A stretch of 43,316 nt of DNA from Ignavibacteria bacterium (lineage in GTDB: Bacteria > Bacteroidota > Ignavibacteria > Kapaibacteriales > UBA2268). Both the position numbers and the translations under genes were made by a program. Positions 1 through 10,349 of this stretch are shown piece after piece. The DNA lies in the NCBI GenBank assembly GCA_026417135.1, contig JAOADV010000005.1:1-43316 (forward strand), given 5' to 3'. Positions within the stretch are counted from its first letter, which is position 1. Every line of letters starts with the position of its first letter. The notes beneath the pieces were generated by a model that was given only the letters and a program-made list of their open reading frames with translations, had not been told where the DNA came from and ran no database searches.

Positions 1-516
1 ACAAATTGCAGAGTTTTGTCCAACGGTATCGCCGATAATTACCGTTCCAGGTTCAATTACCAATACGCCTAATGAATCTACAAATACATAGCCATCGAGA
101 GCATAAATCTTTCTCGACGTAAGCTGAACTCTCGTTTTGATTGGGTCCCGTAATATGGAATCCGCTTTGACCGGAAGTGGTTGTTCAATTTCGAAAGGAG
201 CATCGTTAATATCCGAAACACTTTCATTCAAAGTTCCATCTGGATTAAGTAAAACCATTCTTATATAACCAGTTGTCGTTTTGATAGCGGGGACACGCCA
301 TCCACCATCGACTCGGCCCCGTGTTCTTCCACTGTCGAGAACATTACTTAAACCAGTAATTGTTGTCCAAGGACCATTCGACGATGTTCCGAATTGAAAA
401 GCATAGCGAGAGCGATAAGTTCCAGCAATTGTTGTATCCCAAATAATGTTCACAGATGAACCCGCGCGGAATTTTTCGCCACCATTCGGGAATACTAGTC
501 TTAATGACGTTGGCTT
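1..516 (-). repeat. Second copy of internal tandem module (partial)
   Basis: This stretch aligns base for base with 1708-2223 at a constant offset of 1707 nt (569 codons) and continues off the left edge. At protein level the copies are very similar, sharing for example LDSGRTRGRVDGGWRVPA and ADSILRDPIKTRVQL. Many differences are synonymous third-position changes, which suggests an old duplication kept under protein selection. Confidence 0.9.
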
Positions 517-2280
517 TTCAGGCTCGGGGGGCTTTACAGTATCTTTCTTCGGTTCATAAATGGCATTAATAGGGTCGTATTCAGCCCAAGGCAAATCCCA
601 ACGCTCGGTCAACACTGGCGAAAATGCTCCAAGATATGACACTCTCTCGAAAAATGGGTCGTCGATTCGCACAATGCCATCACGAACAAAAGACGCTGCA
701 TTTAGAAAACCAGCATTCTGCTTTGGAACTGGATTAATTAATCCTTGCTCGCCGAATGGGTCTGTCAAATTAGCCTTGTAAGGCGAAGACCTATCGACAT
801 AGTTTTGAAATTCTGGTTTTTCGAGCCAAGTTGTTGGTATTGGTGATACACCATCGACTTGAAATAAGACTAATTTAATCCCATAGAAATGATTCCTGCG
901 AATCTGCAATGTATCACCCTTCGCAGCATTCTGCGAACCAGTTGAATATATTTGCACTCCACGATTCCAGCCAAGTATTACAGAATTAAATAACGACTGC
1001 CTACAATTCCGTCGAAATTGAACAGCAGTGTTATACCTCGAATTATATCTATTCGGTCCAGTCCCAGTCGTCCAAGATGTATCCTTTAATGGACCTATCG
1101 CAGTTACATTCGAAAATATAGCATTTGTCATCGGAGCATTCCAACTACCAGCAGCATCATTGTCGCATTCAAATACCTGACTATTCGATACATCCGCTAA
1201 CTGTGGGTCTCGTATCGACAAGGCAAACTGAACCTTCCCAGAATATCCATTGTCAGTGTCAAAATCATCATCTAATCCATTGTATGCAATAATACGCTTA
1301 GCATTTACAGAACCCCCAAACCATTCATACGAATCATCATTAGCATACGAAACCATAACATTCTCTATCTTGGTCTTACGCCCTACGCCTCCCATAGTCA
1401 AAGAGTTTAACTCTTGATTCGGTGCAGCTGCTATCCCCGCAAACTCAATCCGCACATATCTCAAAACTCCACTGCTATCGTCGTCATTTGGATTGTTGCG
1501 ACCGCCAAACCATCCTCGAACACGATTAGCATCGGCTATACCACCTTCCAAAGCAGCTTCTCCACCAGGATGATTTGTCGATGCAAGACCGCATATCAAC
1601 AGACCGCCCCAATCACCTGCCCGCCTTTGTCCCGGAGGTGCAGAACTGGTGAATATGATGGGCTTCTGCGGTGTACCATCAGCAATAATTTTACCGCCTC
1701 GGTTCACACAAATTGCAGAGTTTTGTCCAACGGTATCGCCAATTACAATTGTTCCAGGTTCTATGACCAATACACCTAACGAATCTACAAAGACATATCC
1801 GTCAAGCCCGTAGATTTTTTTGGCGCTTAACTGTACTCTTGTTTTAATTGGGTCTCTTAAAATAGAATCAGCTTTAATTGGCGGGGGTTGTTCTATTTCA
1901 AATGGCTGGTCATTTCTATCCCAGACATCCTCGTTAAGAGTTCCATCAGGATTCAACAAAATCATTCTTATAAAGCCAGTTGTAGTTCTAACAGCGGGGA
2001 CACGCCAACCCCCGTCAACCCGTCCGCGTGTTCTTCCACTGTCGAGCACATTACCTAAACCAGGAATAGTAGCCCAAGGACCAACTGCAGATGTTGCAAA
2101 TTGAAAAGCATATCGGGAACGAAATGTTCCAGCAATACTTGTATCCCAACTTATAGTTACCGATGAACCAGCACGAAATTTTTCGCCACCACGAGGAGAA
2201 GTAAGCTTTAAAACCTTTGGCTGCGCAAATAATGTTTGAGTAAGTAAAAAAGTGGCTATTAAAAGAACTAGATAATTCAT
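1..2280 (-). CDS. Secreted tandem-module surface protein (Ig-like plus beta-helix-like), 3' end beyond window
   Basis: The frame is open from an ATG at 2280 to base 1 (760 codons) with no stop, so the C-terminus lies outside the window. Residues 1-20 form a signal peptide (MNYLVLLIATFLLTQTLFAQ). Residues ~22-130 look like an Ig-like domain with the motif GGEKFRAGSS followed by ISWDT. Residues ~150-510 are rich in Gly, Asn and Asp (YVRIEFAG, NDDSYEWFGGSV), as in right-handed beta-helix surface proteins. After a Pro/Glu/Lys linker (~560-588) the Ig-like domain and the start of the second module repeat with a 569-residue offset. It lies 28 nt downstream of the TonB-dependent receptor on the same strand, so it is probably co-transcribed and surface-exposed. 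Similar proteins beside such receptors are sometimes labelled 'multidrug transporter', which the sequence does not support. Substrate unknown. Confidence 0.85.
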   Translation of the reverse strand, partial: MNYLVLLIATFLLTQTLFAQPKVLKLTSPRGGEKFRAGSSVTISWDTSIAGTFRSRYAFQFATSAVGPWATIPGLGNVLDSGRTRGRVDGGWRVPAVRTTTGFIRMILLNPDGTLNEDVWDRNDQPFEIEQPPPIKADSILRDPIKTRVQLSAKKIYGLDGYVFVDSLGVLVIEPGTIVIGDTVGQNSAICVNRGGKIIADGTPQKPIIFTSSAPPGQRRAGDWGGLLICGLASTNHPGGEAALEGGIADANRVRGWFGGRNNPNDDDSSGVLRYVRIEFAGIAAAPNQELNSLTMGGVGRKTKIENVMVSYANDDSYEWFGGSVNAKRIIAYNGLDDDFDTDNGYSGKVQFALSIRDPQLADVSNSQVFECDNDAAGSWNAPMTNAIFSNVTAIGPLKDTSWTTGTGPNRYNSRYNTAVQFRRNCRQSLFNSVILGWNRGVQIYSTGSQNAAKGDTLQIRRNHFYGIKLVLFQVDGVSPIPTTWLEKPEFQNYVDRSSPYKANLTDPFGEQGLINPVPKQNAGFLNAASFVRDGIVRIDDPFFERVSYLGAFSPVLTERWDLPWAEYDPINAIYEPKKDTVKPPEPEKPTSLRLVFPNGGEKFRAGSSVNIIWDTTIAGTYRSRYAFQFGTSSNGPWTTITGLSNVLDSGRTRGRVDGGWRVPAIKTTTGYIRMVLLNPDGTLNESVSDINDAPFEIEQPLPVKADSILRDPIKTRVQLTSRKIYALDGYVFVDSLGVLVIEPGTVIIGDTVGQNSAIC
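1708..2223 (-). repeat. First copy of internal tandem module
   Basis: This is the N-terminal counterpart of the repeat at 1-516. It encodes the Ig-like domain and the start of the beta-helix-like region just after the signal peptide. The similarity begins after the signal peptide codons, so the repeating unit is the mature-domain block. Confidence 0.9.
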
Positions 2281-2308
2281 AAAAAGCCCAGTTTGTTTGA
2301 CAAAATAT

Positions 2309-5146
2309 TTAATTAAGAGTGTAGGATATTCCAAAGGTAATAGTATTACCAAATTTGTTTGTCGCCCAGCGCCGACCAGCTTGTTCCAATATTGTTTCAG
2401 CACCTAAAATATTTTTAATGGAAAGTCTAAGGTCGAACATTCCTATGCGCTGTCCGAAAGACAAATCAAGGTAATGTTGAGGAAGTTCATAAATGTGTGG
2501 GTCATCTGCATTATATATACCTTTTTGAGAAACTTTAACAATTCGTTTCCCGTATGTATTATATGCTAATGAAACGAGTGTCCCGGTCGAAGAGTTTTGG
2601 TAGAACAAAGCAACATTAAGAGTGTAAGGTGATTGCCCCCACATAGGCCTAACATCTTCCGTACCAACTCCTCCTTGTCGAACTGTTATTTTCGAGGAAA
2701 TCCAAGCAAAGTTACTGACAAGAGAAAAATTATCTAAAATATGCCAAAAAGACCCCAAATTCTTCCTCAATTCGAGCTCAAAGCCGAAGTTTCTTGCAAC
2801 TCCATCGGCATTTTCAAAAGTCCGAGTAAGCTCGCTCTGTTGTGGATAGATTGTTTCTTCTATGGCATTTTGAAACTCTTTGTAAAAAATACCTAAAGAG
2901 TATAGCTCGGAAGAAGTTGGAAAAATTTCGTATCGCAAATCAAAATTGTCGATAAGAGAACGCTTTAAATTAGGATTACCTTGAACCAAAGCCATTTCGT
3001 AGTAATCATAAAAAGCAAATGGCGCAAATTCTCGGAACGAAGGCCTCGCTAATGTCCGAGCAACAGAAAATCTTAGATTTGACATCTTATCGGTCAAAAA
3101 GATTAGGTTAAGAGAAGGAAGTAAATCGAAAGTTTTATAATTAATATTAACTGGTTCATCATTTATTTTGTGACTGTTTAACTTTATGAGGTTATTTTCG
3201 AGGCGCAATCCACCAATTATTCGTGTAGATAAGCCGAAAATGTTAAACCTTTGGTCTAACATAAAATAGCCCGCCAAAAGATTTTCCGCAGAAGAATAAG
3301 AGTCGCTTAACTTTGAATCTTCCCCAATTCGCAAACCATCATCATAAGAAAAGTTCTCGGGGGCGAAAACTTCGCCTAAATTATCATATAAACTTAATTT
3401 CTCGTAAATATCTTCGCGAATATATGGAGACATAGTTATTGTAATTGAGCGAGCATTGAAGTTCCTTTTTCTGTTCTCAGTTAAAAAACCAAATTTTATC
3501 TTCAAATTCTCGAAACTTCTTTCCAAATCGACTTTAGCATTCAAAGAATTTTCATTAGTATTTGCAAAGAATCGACCAGCACGAGTTCCATCACCTTGCT
3601 GGTTAGGTAAGACTTCAAGACTAAAAGGAGTTTGTGGGTCTAACTCAACATTCGAAAGTGCACGCGAAAACTTAAAACGGCGATAGTCAGGCTCGTCTCT
3701 TAATATTAAAGAGTATCCAACATTCCAATCTATCTTTAGGCCTAAGGGTTCAAGGAAATTGTTTCCAGTAAAAGAAGTATTAAATAGAGTCTTTTGAGTA
3801 TAATGCAAACTAAAATTCTTAAACTCTATAAACTGGTATCCTTTATCTGTACCCTCTAAGATAAGAACTTCGTCGTCGGCGTTATTAACAAAAGAATTTT
3901 TCCAAGAATAAATTTGATTCGAGGGTGTTTTAATAGCTAAATTAAGCATTGCACCAAGGTTTACCGAATTTAGTGATTTTGAACCTTGGGTTGCATAAAT
4001 AGTATCAAAATTGGAAAGATAAGTGTTTCGAGTGATTTGCAAAATTTTATGTTCGTTTGAGTAAAGCCCATTGAAAGTTACTCCGAGGAGGTAATCCGAT
4101 AAATCAAAACTATTAAGATATTGGAGATTAACATTTCTATTGTCAAAGGGGAGAATTGTTCTTCTTTCGGTCTTTAATGTTTTATTACTCAAAGATTTAG
4201 CAACACTTTCAAAAGTTTGTTTAGCATTCGTTGTATCGAAAGGATTATTAGCACGATTGAGGAGTTCGTTAAATTCTCGTCTATTTGATGGAAATGAAGA
4301 AGGCAGCTTCCTTGTTCCATCATCAAAACCTAACCAGTCGAGCTTGCCACCTCGGTAAAAAACGTAGGAGTTCTTTCTAAAAGTAGTAACTGAATTACTA
4401 TTGGTGCTAAAACTAACCTTAAAAGCATTACTAGCAGGGAAATCTACTGTATTTAGTTGGACTAATCCTCCTGTAAAACTTCCGGGCAAATCGGGAGTAT
4501 AAGATTTAACAAGATTTACATTTTCGATAAAATCGCTTGGATATAAATCGAAAGAAAATGCCCTTTTATCTGTTTCAGTCGAGGGCAAAGTTGTTCCATT
4601 CAAAGTAGCAAGATTATAGCGTTCACCTATTCCACGAACAATTACAAAATCGTTCATCAAGGTTACGCCGGAGATTCGCCTAAGCGCAGATACTAAACTT
4701 CTATCGGGTAATCTTTTTATTTCGGTTATCGAAATACCATCACTAAGATTTATGGAATTCTTTTTCATAGAAAGCATAGCTGCTTCGTTATCGTTTATTC
4801 GAGTAGCTTCGATTGTAACTTCTTTTGTTGCTTTAATTTCGGGATATAGCGGTACGACTACTTCGTTCTCTTTGACAGTTTCAACATTTTGTATGACTTT
4901 TGTTTCGTATCCAACATAACTGACCTTTAATGAATATACAGTAGGTTTCAAGCCAGCAATACGAAATCTTCCTTTTGTATCGGTGAAAGCACCCCTTTGT
5001 TCTTCTAAAACTTGAACAGTAGCCCCAACTAACGGTTCGGAAGTTTCACCATCCAAAACTTTACCAGTTAATACTAATGAACCCTCTTTAGAATACAAAA
5101 GACTTGTTGAACATATCAACAAAAAAAGGTATAATATTTTTTTCAT
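2309..5146 (-). CDS. TonB-dependent outer-membrane receptor with carboxypeptidase-regulatory-like domain
   Basis: This 945-residue outer-membrane active transporter starts with a signal peptide (MKKILYLFLLICSTSLLYS). Residues ~24-105 are a CarboxypepD_reg-like beta-sandwich (LTGKVLDGETSEPLVGATV). The plug domain follows at ~135-235 (RGIGERYNLATLNG; DLPGSFTGGLVQL), then a long barrel with many alternating aromatic strands. An in-frame ATG exists 15 codons upstream at 5191, but its extension precedes the signal peptide and is not protein-like, so I chose 5146. No clear Shine-Dalgarno is seen. It is the first gene of a probable two-gene unit with the modular protein 28 nt downstream. Receptors of this architecture import varied substrates; nothing here identifies which one. 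The gene is divergent from uvrA. Confidence 0.93.
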   Translation of the reverse strand: MKKILYLFLLICSTSLLYSKEGSLVLTGKVLDGETSEPLVGATVQVLEEQRGAFTDTKGRFRIAGLKPTVYSLKVSYVGYETKVIQNVETVKENEVVVPLYPEIKATKEVTIEATRINDNEAAMLSMKKNSINLSDGISITEIKRLPDRSLVSALRRISGVTLMNDFVIVRGIGERYNLATLNGTTLPSTETDKRAFSFDLYPSDFIENVNLVKSYTPDLPGSFTGGLVQLNTVDFPASNAFKVSFSTNSNSVTTFRKNSYVFYRGGKLDWLGFDDGTRKLPSSFPSNRREFNELLNRANNPFDTTNAKQTFESVAKSLSNKTLKTERRTILPFDNRNVNLQYLNSFDLSDYLLGVTFNGLYSNEHKILQITRNTYLSNFDTIYATQGSKSLNSVNLGAMLNLAIKTPSNQIYSWKNSFVNNADDEVLILEGTDKGYQFIEFKNFSLHYTQKTLFNTSFTGNNFLEPLGLKIDWNVGYSLILRDEPDYRRFKFSRALSNVELDPQTPFSLEVLPNQQGDGTRAGRFFANTNENSLNAKVDLERSFENLKIKFGFLTENRKRNFNARSITITMSPYIREDIYEKLSLYDNLGEVFAPENFSYDDGLRIGEDSKLSDSYSSAENLLAGYFMLDQRFNIFGLSTRIIGGLRLENNLIKLNSHKINDEPVNINYKTFDLLPSLNLIFLTDKMSNLRFSVARTLARPSFREFAPFAFYDYYEMALVQGNPNLKRSLIDNFDLRYEIFPTSSELYSLGIFYKEFQNAIEETIYPQQSELTRTFENADGVARNFGFELELRKNLGSFWHILDNFSLVSNFAWISSKITVRQGGVGTEDVRPMWGQSPYTLNVALFYQNSSTGTLVSLAYNTYGKRIVKVSQKGIYNADDPHIYELPQHYLDLSFGQRIGMFDLRLSIKNILGAETILEQAGRRWATNKFGNTITFGISYTLN

Positions 5147-5318
5147 AAATAACACAAAGGTTTTTTGGAAAATACAAAATTCCTCAGCCAAAATAAGTTT
5201 TTGATAAAAAAAATGTTAAAAGATTGTTAAGAAATTCAAATTTTTCTCTTTGAAATGAAACAAGAAAAAATTCGTTAATAGTAAATTATTCTTAACTATA
5301 CATCTTTAAAACTGGAAA

Positions 5319-8204
5319 ATGGGGAAAAAAGGGAACAACGAACCAAAAAACAGTCGAAATGGCTTTGAATTTATATTTGTCAAAGGTGCCCGAAAACACA
5401 ATCTAAAAAATATTGATGTAGAAATTCCAAGAAATAAATTTGTCGTAATAACTGGTCTTTCTGGTTCGGGAAAATCAACTCTTGCGTTCGACACAATTCA
5501 TAGTGAAGGGCATCGCCGCTACGTAGACTGCTTGTCCGCTTATTCTCGGCAATTTATTGGTACTTATAAAAATCCCGAAGTTGACCTTATAGAAGGAATC
5601 TCGCCATCTATATCTATCGAACAAAAGCGAATTAGCCATAACCCGCGTTCCACCGTAGGTACTGTAACAGAAATCTACGACTATCTACGACTTTTATTCG
5701 CAAAAATAGGCGTCCAATATTGCCCAAATTGCAAAATTCCAGTCGAAAAGAAAACGATTGATGAAATAGTTGAAAAGATAATAAAAGACTTTCAAGGCAA
5801 GAAAATCAAGATTTTAGCTTCTGTTGTCCGAGGGAGAAAGGGTCATTACCGAGAACTTTTCGAGCAATTTCTTCGACTTGGGTTCACTCAGGTCCGAGTT
5901 GATGGTGAATTCCGTGAACTTGTCGAAGATATGAAAGTTTCGCGTTACCAAATCCACACAATTGAACTTGTAGTCGATAAACTAATTGTCAATAAAAATC
6001 AGGAACATCGCCTGTATCAATCTTGCGATTTAGCACTAAATTATGGGGAAGGAAATATTATAATTTTCGATTCAGATGCCGAAACAGAAAAGCTTTTAAG
6101 TATTAATTACTCTTGTCCAAGTTGTTCTCGTTCATTCGAACCACTTGCTCCAAATAGCTTTTCATACAATTCAAGATATGGTGCTTGTGGAAATTGTGAT
6201 GGAATAGGTGAATTATTTGATTTCGATGAATCATTACTAATGCCAGACAAAAGTCTATCGATTGCCGAAGGAGGTATTGAAATCCTTACCGAACATCGCT
6301 TTTCTTGGCTTGTCGAACAAGTTTTTGCTGTTGCAAACAAGTATAAGATAGATTTAAACAAACCAATAGCAGAATTTACACCCGAAGAGTTAAACCTATT
6401 GCTCTTTGGAAACGGAGAAAACCCAATCGAAATAAGCTACAAATCCAGTACATCGAATGTTGTATATACACATACATACAATGGAATTATTAATTCGTTA
6501 AGGCACCTTTACAAAAATTCCAACTCACCTATGACCACGAGACTTTTAGAAAAATACATCCGTGGTTTCACTTGCCCAGTCTGTAATGGTTCGCGATTAA
6601 AAGAGGATAGTGTAAATGTTTTCATTCAAAACTACTCTATCTACGACATTTCCCATTGTTATATTACCAAAGCGAAAAAAATTCTGCAAGAAATCCATGA
6701 AAATCTAACTCAGCGCGAGCTACAAATTGCTAAATTAATTTTCCGAGAATTGTTCGCACGATTATCATTTCTCGAAAAACTTGGGATAGGTTACGTATCT
6801 ATCGACAGACCAGTGAGAACCCTTTCGGGAGGCGAATCACAAAGAATTCGGCTTGCAGCTTCTTTAGGTTCTGAATTAGTCGGTGTAACTTATGTTCTCG
6901 ATGAACCAAGTATAGGACTTCATCAATATGACAATCACAAACTAATTGAATCATTGAAAAATCTCCGAGATATTGGCAACTCCGTTATAGTCGTTGAACA
7001 CGATAAATCCACAATCGAGAATTCCGATTACATAATCGACCTTGGGCCAAGAGCAGGATTGGACGGTGGCGAAGTAGTATTTTCTTGTGAACCTCAATAC
7101 CTTTCAAATCTACCAGAAAATGTCAAGAATAAATCGCTAACAGCCCAATACTTGCTTAATGAGAAAAGGATAGAAATACCAAAAAATCGAAGAAAAGGAA
7201 ACGGCAAATTCATCATCTTGCACGGAGCAAAAGGTAATAATTTAAAGAATGTTACCTTAAAACTACCCTTAGGGGTTTTTATTTGTGTTACCGGATTAAG
7301 TGGCTCTGGGAAATCATCGTTAATAAACGACACGCTGTTCCCAATCCTTTCGAACCACTTTTTTAGAACGAATTACAAGCCATTACCTTACGATTCCATC
7401 GAAGGAATTGAAAATATAGATAAAATAATTGAAATCGACCAGTCCCCAATAGGAAGAACTCCAAGGTCAAACCCTGCAACATACACTGGGGTTTTTACAG
7501 AAATCCGTTCATTTTTCGCACTACTTCCGGAATCGAGGCTTCGAGGATATAAAGCTGGAAGATTTTCATTTAATGTTGCTGGGGGCCGCTGCGAGGATTG
7601 TCAAGGTGGAGGAATGAAAGTTATCGAAATGAATTTCTTACCCGAAGTATATGTTGTATGCGATACTTGCGGTGGTAAAAGATATAACGACGAAACTTTA
7701 GTAGTAAAATATAAAGGAAAATCGATTGCCGATGTTTTGGAAATGACTGTTGCCGAAGCTTATGAATTATTTAAAGATATACCAAAAATAAAGAACAAAC
7801 TAAAAACGCTTGTTGAAGTTGGTCTGGGCTACATTAAGCTAGGCCAGCAAGCACCAACTCTTTCTGGTGGAGAAGCCCAACGAGTTAAGCTTGCAACTGA
7901 ACTATCCAAAAAAAGCACTGGAAAAACTTTGTATCTTTTGGATGAACCAACAACTGGTTTACATTTCGAAGATATCAACGTTCTTTTGAAATTACTTCAA
8001 AGCCTTGTCGATAAAGGTAACACTGTAATTGTTATCGAGCATAACCTGGAAGTGATAAAATCTGCCGATTGGATAATAGACCTTGGACCTCTCGGAGGCG
8101 ACGAAGGTGGCGAAATTATAGCCGAAGGAACCCCCGAGCAAGTTGCTCTAAATACAAGAAGTTACACTGGAATGTTCCTCAAACAAGAGCTTTCAATTGG
8201 TTAA
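5319..8204 (+). CDS. uvrA: UvrABC excinuclease subunit A
   Basis: UvrA is the damage-sensing ABC ATPase of nucleotide excision repair; it works as a dimer with UvrB. The 961 residues match the family's full length (about 940 in E. coli). Walker A motifs are GLSGSGKST at 46-54 and GLSGSGKSS at ~657-665. ABC signatures are LSGGESQ at 502-508 and LSGGEAQ at 848-854. Zinc-module cysteines are visible in the first half (CPSC and CGNC, either side of a Ser/Tyr-rich loop) and the second (CEDC and CDTC). The N-terminus extends about 14 residues beyond the usual start before the conserved [15 protein letters not shown] lies only a few bases before the ATG. The 3' end overlaps kdtA by 8 nt, implying co-transcription. 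Confidence 0.98.
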   Translation: MGKKGNNEPKNSRNGFEFIFVKGARKHNLKNIDVEIPRNKFVVITGLSGSGKSTLAFDTIHSEGHRRYVDCLSAYSRQFIGTYKNPEVDLIEGISPSISIEQKRISHNPRSTVGTVTEIYDYLRLLFAKIGVQYCPNCKIPVEKKTIDEIVEKIIKDFQGKKIKILASVVRGRKGHYRELFEQFLRLGFTQVRVDGEFRELVEDMKVSRYQIHTIELVVDKLIVNKNQEHRLYQSCDLALNYGEGNIIIFDSDAETEKLLSINYSCPSCSRSFEPLAPNSFSYNSRYGACGNCDGIGELFDFDESLLMPDKSLSIAEGGIEILTEHRFSWLVEQVFAVANKYKIDLNKPIAEFTPEELNLLLFGNGENPIEISYKSSTSNVVYTHTYNGIINSLRHLYKNSNSPMTTRLLEKYIRGFTCPVCNGSRLKEDSVNVFIQNYSIYDISHCYITKAKKILQEIHENLTQRELQIAKLIFRELFARLSFLEKLGIGYVSIDRPVRTLSGGESQRIRLAASLGSELVGVTYVLDEPSIGLHQYDNHKLIESLKNLRDIGNSVIVVEHDKSTIENSDYIIDLGPRAGLDGGEVVFSCEPQYLSNLPENVKNKSLTAQYLLNEKRIEIPKNRRKGNGKFIILHGAKGNNLKNVTLKLPLGVFICVTGLSGSGKSSLINDTLFPILSNHFFRTNYKPLPYDSIEGIENIDKIIEIDQSPIGRTPRSNPATYTGVFTEIRSFFALLPESRLRGYKAGRFSFNVAGGRCEDCQGGGMKVIEMNFLPEVYVVCDTCGGKRYNDETLVVKYKGKSIADVLEMTVAEAYELFKDIPKIKNKLKTLVEVGLGYIKLGQQAPTLSGGEAQRVKLATELSKKSTGKTLYLLDEPTTGLHFEDINVLLKLLQSLVDKGNTVIVIEHNLEVIKSADWIIDLGPLGGDEGGEIIAEGTPEQVALNTRSYTGMFLKQELSIG

Positions 8205-9477
8205 TTTCATTTACCAAGTATTTATAAACTTAGTTAACCTAATTTCACCTTTACTCTGCTTTGTTTCAGAAAAATTTAGAATTCGAGAAAAGAATTGGAA
8301 AAAAGTCCTCGAAAGTCAAATTCATTTGCTTTCTAACTCGGACGACGAGAAGTTAAGAATCTGGGTTCATTCTTCTTCGATGGGGGAGTTCGAACAAGCA
8401 AAACCAATAATAGAATTATTAAAGAAAAAATTCAATAACATTTTTATTACTGCATCTTTTTTTTCTCCATCGGGTTACGAAAATCAAAAAAATTACAGAC
8501 CCGCCGATGTCAAGCTTTACCTTCCTTTGGATACAAGAAAGAACGTTTCTTATTTTTTAAGCTTAATAAAACCGAATTTAGCCATTTTCATCCGCTATGA
8601 AATTTGGCTTAATTTGCTAATACATTTAAAAAGAAGCGGAATACCCGCTTTCCTTGTTTCTGCTACAAAACCCCGTGGATTTAACTTACTAACAAAAGAG
8701 TACTACAAGATATCATTTTCAAAATTTACTAAAATATATCCATCGAGCGAACAAGATTTTAAATTTTTTGAATCTTTGAAGATAAATGTTCCATTGGAGA
8801 AAATTACCGACACAAGATTCGACAGAGTTTGGATTCGAATTAACGAAAAAAAAGAAAAAATTCTTAGCAAAGAAGAATTAGGGTCCGATTTCGTTTTAGT
8901 TGCTGGAAGTATCTGGAAAGAAGATGCTAAATTAATTTTGTCCAGAATTTCTTTTATTAAAAACTTTTACTCACTAAAAATTGTTTACGTCCCACACGAA
9001 CCTACAACCTCGTTAATAAATTTAATTAAAAGATACGACCCACAGACTATCCTTTTAAGCGATATTTTGAATAACCTAAGTATTATTAAAGATCAGTCGG
9101 AGAACATAATTGTCGATAAAGTTGGGTTTCTTTTGGACTTATATTCGATTGCCGATGCAGTGTTTGTCGGAGGTGGCTTTGGGAAGGGGGTTCATAGTGT
9201 CGTAGAACCAGCTGGATATTTTCTGCCTATTTCTTGCGGTCCACGAATATCGAACTCGCAAGAAGCACAGTTTATGTCCGAAAACGGCATAATACGGATA
9301 GTTAGAAACACCACCGACTTTTTAGATTGGCTTTCACGTGTCCGATACAATAAAGATTATTATAAAAGCATCACTGAAAAAACAAAAGAGTACTTTATGC
9401 AAAGATTGGGTTCTACCGAGAAAGTTGTTAATGAAATAATATCGATAGGAAATCTATTCAGAGCTAACAATCTTTAG
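8197..9477 (+). CDS. waaA: 3-deoxy-D-manno-octulosonic acid (Kdo) transferase
   Basis: WaaA/KdtA adds Kdo from CMP-Kdo to lipid IVA at the inner face of the cytoplasmic membrane, the first step of LPS core assembly. The 426-residue protein has an N-terminal hydrophobic anchor (~5-22) and the catalytic-loop motif HSSSMGEFEQ (58-67; Glu64 is the expected base). It also has IRYEIWLNLL and the C-terminal GT-B motif GGGFGKGVHSVVEPAGY (325-341), followed by CGPRISNSQEA. The only suitable start is TTG at 8197, inside the end of uvrA, which gives an 8-nt overlap and suggests translational coupling. One of only three GATC sites in the window lies here (9091). The 3' end overlaps the convergent HDOD gene by 24 nt. 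Confidence 0.95.
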   Translation: MVNFIYQVFINLVNLISPLLCFVSEKFRIREKNWKKVLESQIHLLSNSDDEKLRIWVHSSSMGEFEQAKPIIELLKKKFNNIFITASFFSPSGYENQKNYRPADVKLYLPLDTRKNVSYFLSLIKPNLAIFIRYEIWLNLLIHLKRSGIPAFLVSATKPRGFNLLTKEYYKISFSKFTKIYPSSEQDFKFFESLKINVPLEKITDTRFDRVWIRINEKKEKILSKEELGSDFVLVAGSIWKEDAKLILSRISFIKNFYSLKIVYVPHEPTTSLINLIKRYDPQTILLSDILNNLSIIKDQSENIIVDKVGFLLDLYSIADAVFVGGGFGKGVHSVVEPAGYFLPISCGPRISNSQEAQFMSENGIIRIVRNTTDFLDWLSRVRYNKDYYKSITEKTKEYFMQRLGSTEKVVNEIISIGNLFRANNL

Positions 9478-10329
9478 AAATTCCCTTGATTTTTTGAAGT
9501 CTTCCTCCAATTCGAAGGTAAACTTTTCAATGTCCATATTTGAAAGTTCGGGAAAATGCTCGACAAGATTCTTCCAAGATTGCTCCTCTTCAAACTTAAT
9601 AATCCTTTGCCCTTCGAAAAAGTCCGCCCCCCAAATTTCGCATAATAGGTCGGCAAATCTTACAACTGACGCAAGGACATTATCCTCCTTCAGCCTATTT
9701 AATTTTGAATGATAACCAATAGTGTTGATGATTTGAGGGGGTAGTTTCCACCTTTGTGCAATAAAATAACCAACTTCCAAATGGTCCACACCGAAAATAC
9801 TTTTTTCTGCTTCAACATCGAGCACCACATTGTTCGTAATCATATCGATAACTTTTAAGTAGTCCGAAAGTTTATATTGCATAAGTATAAGTTTTCCAAA
9901 ATCGTGAAGCAAGCCACCGACAAACTCTAATTCTCTAAAATTGCGGCCAACTTTTCCTAAAAGAGCCTTAGATATTATCCCAGTAGAAGCAGAATGCATC
10001 CAAAATTTTTCCATTAATTGCTTTACTTGGGATTGCCCTTTTATCATAAATCGAGAAAAAATCGAAACGCCTATAACTATGTTTGCTAATCGGTTCAAAC
10101 CAATAGTGATTATCGCTTGGGAAATCGAGGCAACAGGAGTTCGCAAGCCATAAATTGCCGAATTAGCAACTTTCAAGACTTTAGCAGTTAAAGGGGCATC
10201 GGTTTCGATAGTTTGAGCAACATTTCTAATATCGACATTATCGTCTTCGATTTGTTGCAAAATTTTTGCAGTAACACTTGGTAAAGTAGCAATCTCTTGG
10301 ATTTCTAAAAGTTTTTCTAAAATTAGCAT
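9454..10329 (-). CDS. HDOD-domain signalling protein
   Basis: This 291-residue cytoplasmic protein is mostly one HDOD domain (~8-205), a non-catalytic relative of HD phosphohydrolases found in bacterial signalling and stress proteins. Motifs seen are LPSVTAKILQQI, VLKVANSAIYG, GGLLHDFGKL and VDHLEVGYFIAQRWKLP. No receiver, EAL or GGDEF domain is attached. The last ~80 residues are acidic and charged, without a recognisable fold. It begins 20 nt downstream of the large T9SS propeller protein on the same strand, so the two may share a transcript. Its end overlaps kdtA by 24 nt tail to tail. The family assignment is firm; the role is unknown. Confidence 0.9.
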   Translation of the reverse strand: MLILEKLLEIQEIATLPSVTAKILQQIEDDNVDIRNVAQTIETDAPLTAKVLKVANSAIYGLRTPVASISQAIITIGLNRLANIVIGVSIFSRFMIKGQSQVKQLMEKFWMHSASTGIISKALLGKVGRNFRELEFVGGLLHDFGKLILMQYKLSDYLKVIDMITNNVVLDVEAEKSIFGVDHLEVGYFIAQRWKLPPQIINTIGYHSKLNRLKEDNVLASVVRFADLLCEIWGADFFEGQRIIKFEEEQSWKNLVEHFPELSNMDIEKFTFELEEDFKKSREFLKIVSSE

Positions 10330-10349
10330 TATAAATTCAACAAGTTACT

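Noticed and set aside
560-2104. Plus-strand ORFs of 73-121 codons at the left edge
   Set aside because: They are shadows of the minus-strand modular protein, whose frame is open across the entire 2280 nt.
5147-5191. N-terminal extension of the TonB receptor from the ATG at 5191
   Set aside because: The extra 15 residues precede a standard signal peptide that starts at 5146.
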